A stretch of 64,000 bases of DNA from Fibrella forsythiae (GCF_017353175.1 NZ_JAFMYW010000003.1:248001-312000), one strand, 5' to 3'; positions 53,706 through 63,244 are shown, numbered from the stretch's first letter. Notes: generated by a model from the letters alone, not told the origin. Translations and numbers: made by a program.

Positions 53706-55511
53706 ATGCACAATCGTACTGTACTTCATCTTCGTTCGTTTATTGTCTCTGTTGCCATTTACGCACTTAATATAGGCTGTAAGCCTGCGCCGCCAGCGGC
53801 TTCGCAAACGGCCGTACAGACTGGACAGGGCGTTTATCAGTACAAAGAAGAAGACCCCACGCTGAAACCGTTTTTCTCGGATCGGCAGGGGGTTATCGGG
53901 CGTAACGGCATGGTGGCCTCGGCGCACCCCGAGGCCTCGCTGGTGGGGCTGAACATCCTGAAAGCAGGCGGGAATGCTGTTGATGCCGCGGTGGCAGTTC
54001 AATTTGCGCTGGCGGTCGTATATCCCGGTGCGGGCAACATTGGCGGCGGTGGATTTATGGTCTACCGCGATAAGTCGGGCAAGGCCAGTACACTCGATTA
54101 CCGCGAAAAAGCACCTGGTAAAGCCACCCAGAATATGTACCTCGATTCGCTTGGTAATGTGCGGGCGGGCGGGCTTAGTCTGAGTGGTCATCTGGCCAGC
54201 GGGGTACCGGGTTCGGTAGCAGGTATGGTGCAGGCGCATCAGAAATTCGGCAAGCTCACCTGGGCGCAGGTGCTACAACCCGCTATTGATCTGGCTGAGA
54301 AAGGATTCCCGCTTACCGAACGTGATGCCACCGGTTTGAACCGAATTAAGGCCGATCTGCTCAAATACAATCCTGGTAAAATGTACTTTATGCGCCCCGA
54401 CGGACGGGCATGGGCCAAAGGCGATACGCTTCTTCAGGCTGACCTTGGCCAGACCCTTCGCCGGATTCAGACACAGGGCCGGGCCGGATTTTACGCTGGC
54501 GAAACGGCTCAACTTGTTGCTGCTGAAATGCAGCGTGGCGGTGGGTTGATCTCCGAAGCGGACTTGGCCAATTATCAGGCTATCTGGCGTGAACCGATTC
54601 GGCAGGGCTACAAAAATTTCAACGTGATCACCATGCCGCCTACCTCAAGCGGCGGTGTGGCGCTGGTACAGTTGCTGCGCTACATTGAGCCATATCCGAT
54701 TCGCCGCTGGGGCTGGAACCGCGACAGTACCGTGCAGGTGATGATCGAAGCCGAACGCCGGGTATATGCCGACCGCGCCAAATTCCTTGGTGACCCTGAT
54801 TTCATGAACGTACCTGCCGCTCAGCTCATGAACCGGACGTACCTGCAAAAGCAATGGGAGACCTTCAATTTTAGCCAGGCTACTGATAGTAAAACCATCC
54901 ACGGTGGTTCATTGCCCGGTTATGAAAGTCTGGAAACAACGCACTTCTCGGTGGTCGACCGGGACGGTAACGCGGTCAGTATCACCACTACCCTCAACGG
55001 TGGCTACGGAAGCCGGGTAGTCGTTGGCGGGGCGGGTTTTTTCCTGAACAACGAGATGGACGATTTCAGTATCAAGCCCGGCACGCCCAATATGTATGGC
55101 CTGATCGGTAGTCAGGCCAATGCCATTGCGCCCAATAAACGCATGCTTTCGAGTATGACGCCAACCATTCTGGAGCGTGATGGTAAGCTGTTTATGGTGG
55201 TGGGTACGCCCGGTGGTTCAACCATCATGACCTCTGTTTTCCAGACGGTTGTGAACGTGATTGAGCATGGTATGACTATGCAACAGTCGGTGAATGCCCT
55301 GAAATTCCACCACCAGTGGCTGCCCGACAAAACCATTTTCGAAAACGGTGCTTTCTCTGAAGCTACTCAAAAGGCGCTTATCAGCCGTGGCTATATGCTG
55401 GAGCAACTGACCAACACGCTCGGCCGCATGGACTGCGTACTGGTTCGTCCCGACGGCAGCTTCGAAGGGGCCTCTGACCCCCGCGCCGATAACACCGCGA
55501 TGGGATTCTGA
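53706..55511 (+). CDS. ggt: Gamma-glutamyltransferase, lipoprotein form
   Basis: A 601-residue Ntn hydrolase from ATG 53706; a TTG at 53691 is possible but unneeded. The leader ends in ALNIGCKP, giving a lipidated Cys. The precursor cleaves itself before the catalytic Thr in ETTHFSVVDRDGNAVSITTT (near 411), and the large subunit carries GNIGGGGFMVYR. The small subunit has MDDFSIKPGTPN and SSMTPTILERDGKLFMVVGTPGG. It hydrolyses or transfers the gamma-glutamyl group of glutathione and related peptides in the periplasm. Confidence 0.96.
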   Translation: MHNRTVLHLRSFIVSVAIYALNIGCKPAPPAASQTAVQTGQGVYQYKEEDPTLKPFFSDRQGVIGRNGMVASAHPEASLVGLNILKAGGNAVDAAVAVQFALAVVYPGAGNIGGGGFMVYRDKSGKASTLDYREKAPGKATQNMYLDSLGNVRAGGLSLSGHLASGVPGSVAGMVQAHQKFGKLTWAQVLQPAIDLAEKGFPLTERDATGLNRIKADLLKYNPGKMYFMRPDGRAWAKGDTLLQADLGQTLRRIQTQGRAGFYAGETAQLVAAEMQRGGGLISEADLANYQAIWREPIRQGYKNFNVITMPPTSSGGVALVQLLRYIEPYPIRRWGWNRDSTVQVMIEAERRVYADRAKFLGDPDFMNVPAAQLMNRTYLQKQWETFNFSQATDSKTIHGGSLPGYESLETTHFSVVDRDGNAVSITTTLNGGYGSRVVVGGAGFFLNNEMDDFSIKPGTPNMYGLIGSQANAIAPNKRMLSSMTPTILERDGKLFMVVGTPGGSTIMTSVFQTVVNVIEHGMTMQQSVNALKFHHQWLPDKTIFENGAFSEATQKALISRGYMLEQLTNTLGRMDCVLVRPDGSFEGASDPRADNTAMGF

Positions 55512-55570
55512 AAAAGTTGGTAGTCTGGAAAGTCTTTGTACGTCACACGCTTGGCCCTTATCCATTTCTC

Positions 55571-55810
55571 ATGAAGAAAGAACGCTCATTACTTACGTTA
55601 TTGCTGCTGGTTTTTTGCGTGACTGCCAGCTTCGCGCAAACCACTACTACGCAACAGGTAGTGGTTAACAACGGCATCGGATTGGGGTCAGCCATTGCCG
55701 TGGCTATTTCGTGGTCCAGGAACAAGTCGATCTTATGGGCAATTATTCACGGGGTCCTGAGCTGGTTTTATGTGATCTATTACTATTTCACCCGAGAGGC
55801 CGAAAAGTAA
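55571..55810 (+). CDS. Small membrane protein with signal peptide
   Basis: A 79-residue protein from ATG 55571. A signal peptide (MKKERSLLTLLLLVFCVTASFAQ) is followed by a Thr/Val-rich stretch, then one or two hydrophobic helices (GIGLGSAIAVAISWSRNKSILWAIIHGVLSWFYVIYY) and a charged tail. Proteins of this layout in Bacteroidota have no known function. It follows ggt by 59 bp on the same strand. No family assigned. Confidence 0.65.
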   Translation: MKKERSLLTLLLLVFCVTASFAQTTTTQQVVVNNGIGLGSAIAVAISWSRNKSILWAIIHGVLSWFYVIYYYFTREAEK

Positions 55811-55918
55811 ACGTAGCAGCCTTCCTTACTGGTATGTGCTGGTAAGGAAGGAACTGCGTGTATGGGCAACTAATCAAGTAGTTAATTGCTTTGCCTGCGT
55901 GTTTACTACTCAACGAGT

Positions 55919-56374
55919 ATGAAACCATTGATCGTTCTGCTTGTCGCCTTTGCCGCTACGTTGCTTGTCATAAAGCTGATGTCGGGCCAATGGAATTATA
56001 TACTCGCTGGTAATATTGCCATGTCTATAATGCTGTTGTTCACGGCGATGGGCCACTTCGCGTTCACCGAAGGAATGACCATGATGATACCGCCGTTTAT
56101 ACCGTATAAAAAAGCGTTGGTGTACGTCACTGGGATCATCGAGATTACGACTGCCGCAGGCCTTTTGCTCCCATCTACACAAGCATTGACTGCTGGTTTG
56201 CTGATCTTATTTTTCGTAATGCTGTTGCCCGCCAATATCTACGCTGCCATGAAAGGTGTCGATTACCAGAAAGGCACCTACGAAGCGCCGAACTTAACGT
56301 ACCTGTGGTTTCGTGTTCCTCTTCAACTCCTTTTCATTGCCTGGGTAGGTTACTTCGGTTTGTATAATCAATAG
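55919..56374 (+). CDS. DoxX-like small membrane protein
   Basis: A 151-residue protein from ATG 55919 with four hydrophobic helices. Helix 2 carries SIMLLFTAMGHFAFTEGMTMMIPPFIP and helix 3 VYVTGIIEITTAAGLLLP, the pattern of the DoxX-like family. Members are linked to thiosulfate or quinone oxidation in a few organisms but most are uncharacterised. Its upstream in-frame ATG at 55886 adds a doubtful leader. No close operon partner. Confidence 0.75.
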   Translation: MKPLIVLLVAFAATLLVIKLMSGQWNYILAGNIAMSIMLLFTAMGHFAFTEGMTMMIPPFIPYKKALVYVTGIIEITTAAGLLLPSTQALTAGLLILFFVMLLPANIYAAMKGVDYQKGTYEAPNLTYLWFRVPLQLLFIAWVGYFGLYNQ

Positions 56375-56396
56375 CAGGTAGTGGAAATCCCAAACC

Positions 56397-56442
56397 GCGA
56401 CTTTCCAGACTATCGACTATCGGTTACCGACTTTCCAGACTT
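56397..56442 (+). repeat. Solitary heptamer-word array
   Basis: GACTTTCC and GACTATC words repeat at about 7-nt steps, as in the arms of 13854-13938, but no inverted partner is seen. It may be a half element. It lies between the DoxX-like gene and ndk. Confidence 0.5.
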
Positions 56443-56449
56443 ATTCCCC

Positions 56450-56457
56450 TATTTTTG
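56450..56457 (+). promoter_or_regulatory. -7 element for ndk
   Basis: TATTTTTG is an exact match to TAnnTTTG, 30 bp before the ndk ATG. No TTG is seen at the -33 distance. Confidence 0.45.
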
Positions 56458-56486
56458 CGGCCAAATAAAATTTTGTTAACTCAGCA

Positions 56487-56906
56487 ATGACGACGAACCG
56501 CACGTTCACCATGATTAAGCCCGATGCCGTAGCAGAGGGACATACCGGAGCTATCACCAAGATGATCGAGGAAGCTGGCTTCCGGATCGTGGCCATTAAA
56601 AAGACCTTACTGACCCCCGAACGGGCTGGCGAGTTTTACGCCGTGCACAGCGAGCGTCCGTTCTACAACGATCTGAAAAGATACATGTCGTCGGGCGCTA
56701 TCGTACCGATGATTCTGGAGAAAGAAAATGCCGTTGCTGATTTCCGTACGCTGATCGGAGCCACCAACCCAGCTCAAGCCGCCGACGGAACCATCCGTAA
56801 ATTGTTTGCCAAGTCGATCGAAGCCAACGCCATTCACGGGTCTGATTCAGACGAAAATGCTCAAATCGAAGGCTCGTTCTTCTTTGCCGGCACGGAGCAA
56901 TATTAA
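56487..56906 (+). CDS. ndk: Nucleoside-diphosphate kinase
   Basis: A 139-residue NDK. The start [16 protein letters not shown], the [29 protein letters not shown] block and the active-site loop [12 protein letters not shown] (phospho-His near 120) are all present. Length is standard for bacterial NDK. It moves the gamma phosphate between nucleoside triphosphates and diphosphates in the cytoplasm. A -7 element lies 30 bp upstream. A heptamer hairpin follows its stop. Confidence 0.97.
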   Translation: MTTNRTFTMIKPDAVAEGHTGAITKMIEEAGFRIVAIKKTLLTPERAGEFYAVHSERPFYNDLKRYMSSGAIVPMILEKENAVADFRTLIGATNPAQAADGTIRKLFAKSIEANAIHGSDSDENAQIEGSFFFAGTEQY

Positions 56907-56908
56907 GG

Positions 56909-57004
56909 GAGTGTAGAGTTAAGAGTTGCTTTGCTACTTACACCGATTGGGTTCGTAGCGAAGCAACTCTTAACTCTTAACTTTTAACTCTTAACTCTAC
57001 ACTC
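56909..57004. repeat. Heptamer-word inverted repeat between ndk and nth
   Basis: Left arm 56909-56937 (29 nt) and right arm 56955-57004 (50 nt) pair with one mismatch once three extra 7-nt units (21 nt) in the right arm are looped out. The unit is AACTCTT/AAGAGTT. The right arm codes for the last residues and stop of nth. Confidence 0.85.
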
Positions 57005-57639
57005 AGCTTCTCATAGTACTTGCATGCATCGCGGAGTGCGCATTCGCCGCATTTGGGCGAACGGGCTACGCAGATGTACCGGCCGTGTAAGATTAGCCAG
57101 TGGTGGGCCTTGGGTACGTATTGCTTCGGAATATGCGCCATCAGGGCTTTTTCTACGGCGAGTGGCGTGGTGGCTGTTAAGGGTGCCAGGCCCAGCCGGT
57201 GCGATACCCGGAACACGTGGGTATCTACGGCCATGGTGGGCTGATTGAAAACAATGGAGAGGATCACGTGCGCCGTTTTCCGGCCTACGCCGGGGAGCCG
57301 CTGTAACTCCTCAACCGTGCCAGGTACGTCGCCGCCGAAGTCGTTCATCAGCATTCGCGCCATCCCCACCAGGTGTTTGGCCTTATTGTTCGGGTACGAT
57401 ACTGACCGTATATACGTAAACACTTCTTCTACCGAGGCGGCAGCCAGCGATTCAACTTCCGGGAAACGGGCAAACAGTGCAGGCGTGATCTGATTGATAC
57501 GCTTGTCGGTACACTGCGCTGACAGAATTACGGCAACGAGTAACTCGTACGAATTCGAGAAGTTGAGCTCTGTTTCAGGCTCAGGGAAATGGGTTGTGAA
57601 ATAGTCGATAAATCGGCGAAAACGCTCTTTTTTCAGCAT
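56977..57639 (-). CDS. nth: Endonuclease III
   Basis: A 220-residue DNA glycosylase/AP lyase from ATG 57639 (MLKKERFRRFIDYF). The HhH motif and catalytic Lys are in LPGVGRKTAHVIL, the catalytic Asp in VDTHVFRVSHRLGL, and the C-terminal [4Fe-4S] cluster is CVARSPKCGECALRDAC. It removes oxidised pyrimidines in base-excision repair. The last residues (VELRVKS) and TAA lie inside the heptamer repeat at 56955-57004, so the C-terminus has been rewritten by the repeat. Confidence 0.95.
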   Translation of the reverse strand: MLKKERFRRFIDYFTTHFPEPETELNFSNSYELLVAVILSAQCTDKRINQITPALFARFPEVESLAAASVEEVFTYIRSVSYPNNKAKHLVGMARMLMNDFGGDVPGTVEELQRLPGVGRKTAHVILSIVFNQPTMAVDTHVFRVSHRLGLAPLTATTPLAVEKALMAHIPKQYVPKAHHWLILHGRYICVARSPKCGECALRDACKYYEKLSVELRVKS

Positions 57640-57655
57640 TCCCAAATTTACGACT

Positions 57656-60600
57656 TTACTGCTTCAGCGAGTTGTAGATTGTTTCCTGAATACGACGGCG
57701 AAGGCGCGTGGTATTGATGGCGTTATTGCCACCCGTTGGGAAAAGGCGGTTCGACAGGAACACGTACACCAACTCCTGTTCAGGATCAACCCAGACCATG
57801 TTGCCGGTGAAACCCGTATGCCCGAACGACTGCGGCGGTGCCAGCGGCGTCAGGTAGCTGCTCGTAGTGCTCTCCGGATTTGGTTTGTCCCAGCCGAGCG
57901 AACGCGGGCTGCGCGTACTGATCGTCTGCGTGAAGAACGGGACGGTCATAGGTTGCAAAATGCGCTGCCCGCCGTAGACGCCACGTTGCAGGTTCATTTG
58001 CAGCAATTTGGCAATGTCGTGGGCGTTACCGAATAGACCCGCATGCCCCGAAACGCCGCCCTGAACGGCAGCCATCTGGTCGTGTACGGTGCCCACCAGC
58101 AGTTGATTCCGGTAATAAGTGTCCTGTTCAGTTGGTGCGCAATGCGGGTTGGTCAATTTTTGCAGCGGCGTGAATGTGAGGGATTTAAGGCCAAGCGGCT
58201 GATACACTTCACGCTCCAGAAAGCGGTCGAGCGGCAACTTGCTAACTCGTTCTACCACCTTTTGTAACATCAGGAAACTCAGGTCGCTATAGACGAACGA
58301 CGGCTTACCGTCTGCATCGACTTTGCGTGAGAGTGGCGACTGGATCACCCATTTCCAGACCGAGTCTTTCAGCGCGGGTTTTGCCCACAGCGTTGGCGCG
58401 ATCTGCAGCGTGTGCAACGAGTCGTTTTTGTTGCTGTAATACGCCGGATTCAGGCTGCCCGATGGTGTGCGGGTACGGTCCCATAGGGTGGGGTAGAACG
58501 AGATCAGCCCGGCCTGATGCCAGAGCAGATCCTGAAGGGTCATGTTTTGCTTGTTGGTGCCTCTTAACTCGGGAAGGTAGAACGAAGCCCGTTGCGCCAG
58601 ATCAATCTCCTTGCGGTCGTACAACACCATTACAGCCTGCAATGTACCCAGCACTTTCGTCAGCGACGCCAGGTCATACAGCGTGTTGTCGCTGACCTTT
58701 TCGCCGCCGCTACTGTAGTTGAGCGACCCAAAATTCTTGTCGTATATGATCTTCCCTTTCCGGGCCACCAGCACCTGGCAACCGGGAATAACGCGGTCGT
58801 GAACGGCCAGTTCAACCATCTTGTCGATCTTGGCCAGTTCAGATGCTTTCATGCCCACGCTCTCGGGAAGGGCCGGCACCAGACGCCCCGATGGATCAAC
58901 GCTGACACTCTGCCCAGCCTTGAAATCGCCGGTTGAAATGGGAAGCAAACCGTTCGAAGGCGAAAGGCCAAAGAGGGCTTTGGCGGTTGCCTGCTGGGTT
59001 TCGCTGAATTCCTGGTAGCCACAAAGGAGCGCATCAGCGTCGGTCAGCAGGTTCAGACTGTAGGCCGAACCGAAAGCCACCGCAATTACTTTTTTGCCTT
59101 GTTCTTTCAGGCGCTGAATCAGCGTTACGGATGGTGCGTTGATGCTATACCGACGGAACGACGATTGGCTCATGTTGTGGAAACTGACCACAACGAGATT
59201 GGCATCGCCAACACTGGCCACCAGATTATTCACATCCTCGTCTGACTGTGGACGCTCGGGCGACACAAGCTGTTTGAGGGGCGTTAAATCGGCCAATGAC
59301 TTCTGGAAAATGTTTCCGGTACCAGCGCCAATGGCAATTGATGCAATTCGGTTGGTATCTACCGTACTCAGTGGCAACAGTTTACCTTCATCGCTGACCA
59401 CCGTAATCGCGTTTTCGCAGAGTTCGCGCTTCAGGTTCTTAGCCTCGCCTGAGTTCAGATCACTGATCAGATTAGGCAGCGCAATGGGCTTGTACTGGCT
59501 CAGTCCAGCCCAATATTTGGCTCGTAGAATCTTCTTTACTTTTTCGTCGATAAACGCCTGTGGCAACGTACCTGACACGATAGCCTCCTTGATGACCCGG
59601 GTTGCTTCGCGAATATTTTCGGGATACAGCAGGATATCGTTTCCGGCGATCAGGGCCTTCAGGTTAACCACTTCCGACCGGTTCGACCGACTGACACCGC
59701 CCATATTCAGTGCATCGGTAAAGACCAGGCCCCGGAAGCCTAACTCTTTCTTAAGCAGGTCGGTAACAATCTTTTCAGATAAGGTAGCGGCTACAGCGGG
59801 CGATTGATTATCCATTACCGGTACGTGCAGATGCCCCGTAACAACACCCATCAGACTGTCGGCGATGAGTTTGCGAAAGGGAAACAGATCAATCGTGTTC
59901 ATCTGCTCCGACGAGCGGCTGATGACCGGCATCGAATGGTGCGAATCAACGTTTGAATCGCCATGGCCGGGGAAGTGCTTGGCAGTGGCAATAACGTGCT
60001 GCTGTTGCAGGCCTTTCATGTAAGCCGATGCTTTGCTGGCTACGTTTTCTTTGCCTTCGCCAAACGACCGGATACCGATGACCGGGTTTTGCGGATTGCT
60101 ATTGATATCGGAAACCGGCGCGAAATTGATATGAATGCCCAGCCGGCTGCATTGCCGACCGATCTCGACGCCCATCCGGTAAATCAGGTCATTATCGCGG
60201 ATGGCACCCAGCGTCATCTGCCGCGGAAATTCCATCGTGCTGTCGAGGCGCATGCCCAGGCCCCATTCGCCATCGATGCCTACCAGTAGCGGAATTTTAG
60301 ACAGGCTCTGATACTTGTTGGTTAGCGTGGCCTGCCGGTAGGGGCCGCCCTGAAAGAAAATGACGCCGCCAATGTGGAACGACTGAATCAGATGCTCGAT
60401 ATAAATGCGGTGGTTCTCGCTGTGGTTGGAGAACGCGGCCACCATAAAAAACTGCCCGATTTTTTCGTCAGGCGTCATAGTCTGGAAGACGCTGTCGACC
60501 CAGCTTTCGCCAGCAGTCGTCATCTGCAGCACATTGGTGCCCGCATGCCCGGCCAGTTGATCCGACTCTAGCCGAGCCGTTGGGTAAACAACGGGGAGGG

Positions 60601-60787
60601 CTGTCGGATGAGCCACAATAGCTACCTTCTTTGTCGCCTTCTTCGTAACCTTTTTCGAGTGTTTTTTCGCTGCCGAACGGGCGCGGGAAACGCGTCTGGG
60701 TCGTCCAGAGCCTGATTCAAACGCGGCCAGCAAGAGTACGGTGGCAATCGTTAGCAGAACAAAATGCTTCCGCAGGAACTCAAACAT
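57656..60787 (-). CDS. GH3 glycoside hydrolase fused to a serine beta-lactamase-like domain
   Basis: A 1043-residue protein with a signal anchor (FLRKHFVLLTIATVLLLAAF) and a basic Lys/Arg/Ala-rich stretch. The GH3 domain (about 95-430) has the NagZ-type motif KHFPGHGDSNVDSHH and the nucleophile Asp in VFTDALNMGGV near 355. A GH3 C-terminal domain (about 440-620) follows. The last part (about 650-1043) is a class C-like serine hydrolase with SLTK (near 705), YSD (near 830) and HTG (near 998). The fusion, known in Bacteroidota, probably remodels peptidoglycan fragments in the periplasm. Confidence 0.92.
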   Translation of the reverse strand: MFEFLRKHFVLLTIATVLLLAAFESGSGRPRRVSRARSAAKKHSKKVTKKATKKVAIVAHPTALPVVYPTARLESDQLAGHAGTNVLQMTTAGESWVDSVFQTMTPDEKIGQFFMVAAFSNHSENHRIYIEHLIQSFHIGGVIFFQGGPYRQATLTNKYQSLSKIPLLVGIDGEWGLGMRLDSTMEFPRQMTLGAIRDNDLIYRMGVEIGRQCSRLGIHINFAPVSDINSNPQNPVIGIRSFGEGKENVASKASAYMKGLQQQHVIATAKHFPGHGDSNVDSHHSMPVISRSSEQMNTIDLFPFRKLIADSLMGVVTGHLHVPVMDNQSPAVAATLSEKIVTDLLKKELGFRGLVFTDALNMGGVSRSNRSEVVNLKALIAGNDILLYPENIREATRVIKEAIVSGTLPQAFIDEKVKKILRAKYWAGLSQYKPIALPNLISDLNSGEAKNLKRELCENAITVVSDEGKLLPLSTVDTNRIASIAIGAGTGNIFQKSLADLTPLKQLVSPERPQSDEDVNNLVASVGDANLVVVSFHNMSQSSFRRYSINAPSVTLIQRLKEQGKKVIAVAFGSAYSLNLLTDADALLCGYQEFSETQQATAKALFGLSPSNGLLPISTGDFKAGQSVSVDPSGRLVPALPESVGMKASELAKIDKMVELAVHDRVIPGCQVLVARKGKIIYDKNFGSLNYSSGGEKVSDNTLYDLASLTKVLGTLQAVMVLYDRKEIDLAQRASFYLPELRGTNKQNMTLQDLLWHQAGLISFYPTLWDRTRTPSGSLNPAYYSNKNDSLHTLQIAPTLWAKPALKDSVWKWVIQSPLSRKVDADGKPSFVYSDLSFLMLQKVVERVSKLPLDRFLEREVYQPLGLKSLTFTPLQKLTNPHCAPTEQDTYYRNQLLVGTVHDQMAAVQGGVSGHAGLFGNAHDIAKLLQMNLQRGVYGGQRILQPMTVPFFTQTISTRSPRSLGWDKPNPESTTSSYLTPLAPPQSFGHTGFTGNMVWVDPEQELVYVFLSNRLFPTGGNNAINTTRLRRRIQETIYNSLKQ

Positions 60788-60994
60788 AGGTTAGTTGACG
60801 TCGTACAAGTGAGCGGTGTAAATACGGTGAGGTAGGAGGTTGGGAACCCTAAAATTAGCCAAATGACCGTTTAAACCATAGTCTCAGTGGAAATTAAGCC
60901 AAATTTCTTATAGGAAGCTTGGTCGGCAAGAACCACGCCACCATCTTTGAAGTTAGTCTGCTCAACGTGTCGTCCTGCCTTTACTCCACTACGA

Positions 60995-61732
60995 ATGCGA
61001 CACTGGTCTCCCTTCTTTTACTGCCTGATTACCCCGTTTTTTTTCGCCATAAATACCCGGGCGCAAACCTACCGCCACACAGCCGTTTGGACGCGGATAG
61101 CCCCTTCCTACTCGCTTAGCAAGAACTGGACGCTGCTCAGCGATCTTTATTTCCGGCGGCAAAGCAACCCTAACCAAGGCCCTGCTCATCTGCTCGATTC
61201 ACCGTTGGTCTGGGCAGGTCGGGTGGGGGCTTCTTATCGCACGAAGCATTGGCAGTACAGCCTGTTTCCGGCCGTATATTTTTATACGTACCCGGCACTT
61301 GGCACAGCGGCTGACTTAAAGCGAACCCCCGTTCCTGAATGGCGACCCACGGCCATGGCTGAATGGACGCTCGACGTACCCCATAAATCGATTATTCGTT
61401 TGCGGGTTGGCTATGAATACAGACTATACACGCCCTCCGAACCAGCTGATGTAGGCCGGTTGCGGTTCAGGGCCTTGTGGCGACGAACCATCGGAAATCG
61501 TGCCTATGGTCAGGTCTGGAACGAATCGCTGGTGGCGGCACCACCTAATTTTGAGGCCAACGGAAACCGATTCGAAATTAATCGGACAAACTTGTCGGCG
61601 GGGTATGCGCTCTCGAACATTTCGACCGTTGAAGTCGGTTATCAGTTTACGCATCGCCAACGGCGTAGCCTTGTTGAGTTCGATGATGAGCACGCCTTAA
61701 CCTTAACGCTTTATCTGAAACTAAATCAGTGA
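60995..61732 (+). CDS. DUF2490 domain protein
   Basis: A 245-residue protein from ATG 60995 (MRHWSPFFYCLITPFFFAINTRAQ, a signal peptide); the longer frame starts with TTG at 60947. The mature part alternates polar and hydrophobic residues and ends EHALTLTLYLKLNQ, a beta-barrel-like C-terminus. It matches the DUF2490 group (SLSKNWTLLSDLYFRRQ, then LRVGYEYRLYT). Probably an outer-membrane protein of unknown function. A rhodanese gene follows after 11 bp. Confidence 0.8.
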   Translation: MRHWSPFFYCLITPFFFAINTRAQTYRHTAVWTRIAPSYSLSKNWTLLSDLYFRRQSNPNQGPAHLLDSPLVWAGRVGASYRTKHWQYSLFPAVYFYTYPALGTAADLKRTPVPEWRPTAMAEWTLDVPHKSIIRLRVGYEYRLYTPSEPADVGRLRFRALWRRTIGNRAYGQVWNESLVAAPPNFEANGNRFEINRTNLSAGYALSNISTVEVGYQFTHRQRRSLVEFDDEHALTLTLYLKLNQ

Positions 61733-61743
61733 AGAACTCCTCC

Positions 61744-62241
61744 ATGAAATTTGCGTTCCTGTCGGCGTTGTTCGCGACGGCACTGCCTGCTGTAGCACAA
61801 CGGACAATTAGCAAGCCGTTCGGCGTGATGGTCGATGCGCTTATCAAGGAATCGGTGCCGGTGGTGACCTGTAACGAGTTGAAACAGATGCCCGACGCCC
61901 TGCTGTTCGATGCCCGTGAGAAGCGCGAATATGCCGTCAGTCACTTGCCAAAAGCACGGTGGATCGGCTACGACGATTTTGAGTTGAGCCGGGTAGCGGG
62001 TGTGCCCAAAACTGCGCCTGTTGTGGTTTATTGCTCGGTGGGGTACCGCAGCGAGAAGGTAGGCGAGAAATTAAAAGCAGCCGGGTTCACGAACGTACGG
62101 AACCTCTACGGCAGTCTATTTGAGTGGGTAAATCAGGGAAACCCCGTTGTAGATAGTACCGGCAAACCTACCCGCCGCGTACATGCCTATTCGCGGACGT
62201 GGGGCATCTGGCTGAACCGGGGCGAGAAAGTGTACGAGTAA
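61744..62241 (+). CDS. Secreted rhodanese-like protein
   Basis: A 165-residue protein from ATG 61744 (MKFAFLSALFATALPAVAQ, a signal peptide); a GTG at 61729 is possible. The rhodanese domain has LLFDAREKREYAVSHLPKARWIG and the active-site loop VVVYCSVGYRSEKVG (Cys near 97). Rhodaneses transfer sulfur between donor and acceptor. A periplasmic form may act in sulfur oxidation or redox sensing. It follows the DUF2490 gene and its 3' end overlaps the convergent small gene at 62187-62411. Confidence 0.9.
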   Translation: MKFAFLSALFATALPAVAQRTISKPFGVMVDALIKESVPVVTCNELKQMPDALLFDAREKREYAVSHLPKARWIGYDDFELSRVAGVPKTAPVVVYCSVGYRSEKVGEKLKAAGFTNVRNLYGSLFEWVNQGNPVVDSTGKPTRRVHAYSRTWGIWLNRGEKVYE

Positions 62242-62411
62242 CGTTTCGCAGACCGCAACTCCCGCTGGAGCATCGGCGATTTGGTCCGCTGATGTTCGGC
62301 CTGCCATTCCAGCATCGCCTTCCGGGCCGCGAACATATTGTGCGGATGGCCAATGCCATAACTCACCTGCGAGAGGGCTAGTAAAACCAGAAGAGAGATC
62401 CCCGTTTTCAT
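62187..62411 (-). CDS. Small secreted hypothetical protein, doubtful
   Basis: A 74-residue frame from ATG 62411 (MKTGISLLVLLALSQVSYGIG) with a good signal peptide, then a basic stretch (AARKAMLEWQAEHQRTKSPM). It overlaps the rhodanese 3' end by 55 bp. The signal peptide supports it, the overlap and lack of a known family speak against it. Could be a real small periplasmic protein. Confidence 0.4.
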   Translation of the reverse strand: MKTGISLLVLLALSQVSYGIGHPHNMFAARKAMLEWQAEHQRTKSPMLQRELRSAKRYSYTFSPRFSQMPHVRE

Positions 62412-62568
62412 GGTTGTGGCCGGGCAACATGGAACGTACCATCCCCGACACAACAAAGATAAGTGTTTAAGACTGTACTATGCAATACAAAGTACCTGTT
62501 TTTGTAAAATTTATTTTTCTTTCAGCTCAAAACAGGGGCATGACCTTAGCAGCCTACCACACATCAGC

Positions 62569-63177
62569 CTAAGGCATGCGTACCTGTTTAGCGTAGCCCA
62601 GTATCACCTCTGGCGTTAGCGAAGGTTCATCGTTGATTCGGACAAGACAGGGTAACCCCGTATAGCTCAGTAATATAGATTCAGTGGCTGCTACTCTGGG
62701 GCCATTAATGATCAGGCCTACAATCGGAATATTCCGGTGGCGAAGTGCCTCCACAGAAAGAAGCGTATGGTTGATACTGCCCAGATAATTGCGGGTTACC
62801 AGAACCACCGGCCAGCCTAACCGGACAATGAAGTCAATGTTCAGGTACGTGTCCGTCAGCGGAACCATCAGCCCACCGGCTAATTCAGCAACCAGTGAGT
62901 TGCCGGTTGTGGGTGGAATAAGCCGGGCCGGATTAATACTAACACCTTCGGCCGCCGCGGCGGCATGTGGCGACAGGGGCTCACGCAGCAGGTACGTTTC
63001 GGGATGAAACCGCGACCGCGAATTGCTGATCAGACTCCGAACCGTAGCCGTGTCGGAATCGGGTGGATAGCCCGACTGGATAGGCTTCCAGTAATCAGCC
63101 TGTAGTGCCTCGACCAACACCGCCGAAGCCACCGTTTTACCAACTTCGGTTCCGATACCAGCAACAAGTAGATGCAT
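62569..63177 (-). CDS. bioD: Dethiobiotin synthetase
   Basis: A 202-residue enzyme of the P-loop group. Walker-type GTEVGKTV at 8-15 binds ATP, and YWKPIQSGYPPDSDT carries the conserved Lys and Asp of BioD. GGLMVPLTDTYLNIDF is the second conserved block. It makes dethiobiotin from 7,8-diaminopelargonate, CO2 and ATP. It lies 122 bp downstream of bioF on the same strand; the gap holds a short inverted repeat. Confidence 0.95.
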   Translation of the reverse strand: MHLLVAGIGTEVGKTVASAVLVEALQADYWKPIQSGYPPDSDTATVRSLISNSRSRFHPETYLLREPLSPHAAAAAEGVSINPARLIPPTTGNSLVAELAGGLMVPLTDTYLNIDFIVRLGWPVVLVTRNYLGSINHTLLSVEALRHRNIPIVGLIINGPRVAATESILLSYTGLPCLVRINDEPSLTPEVILGYAKQVRMP

Positions 63178-63244
63178 AACTTAACGAGTGAAAGAATGAA
63201 AGAGTGAGTTGAAGTGGTGGCGTTTTTGATTGGTGCCAGTCAAT

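Noticed and set aside
53529-54239. 236-codon open frame on the minus strand
   Set aside because: It is antisense to ggt and crosses its promoter region. Its product looks like a shadow sequence.
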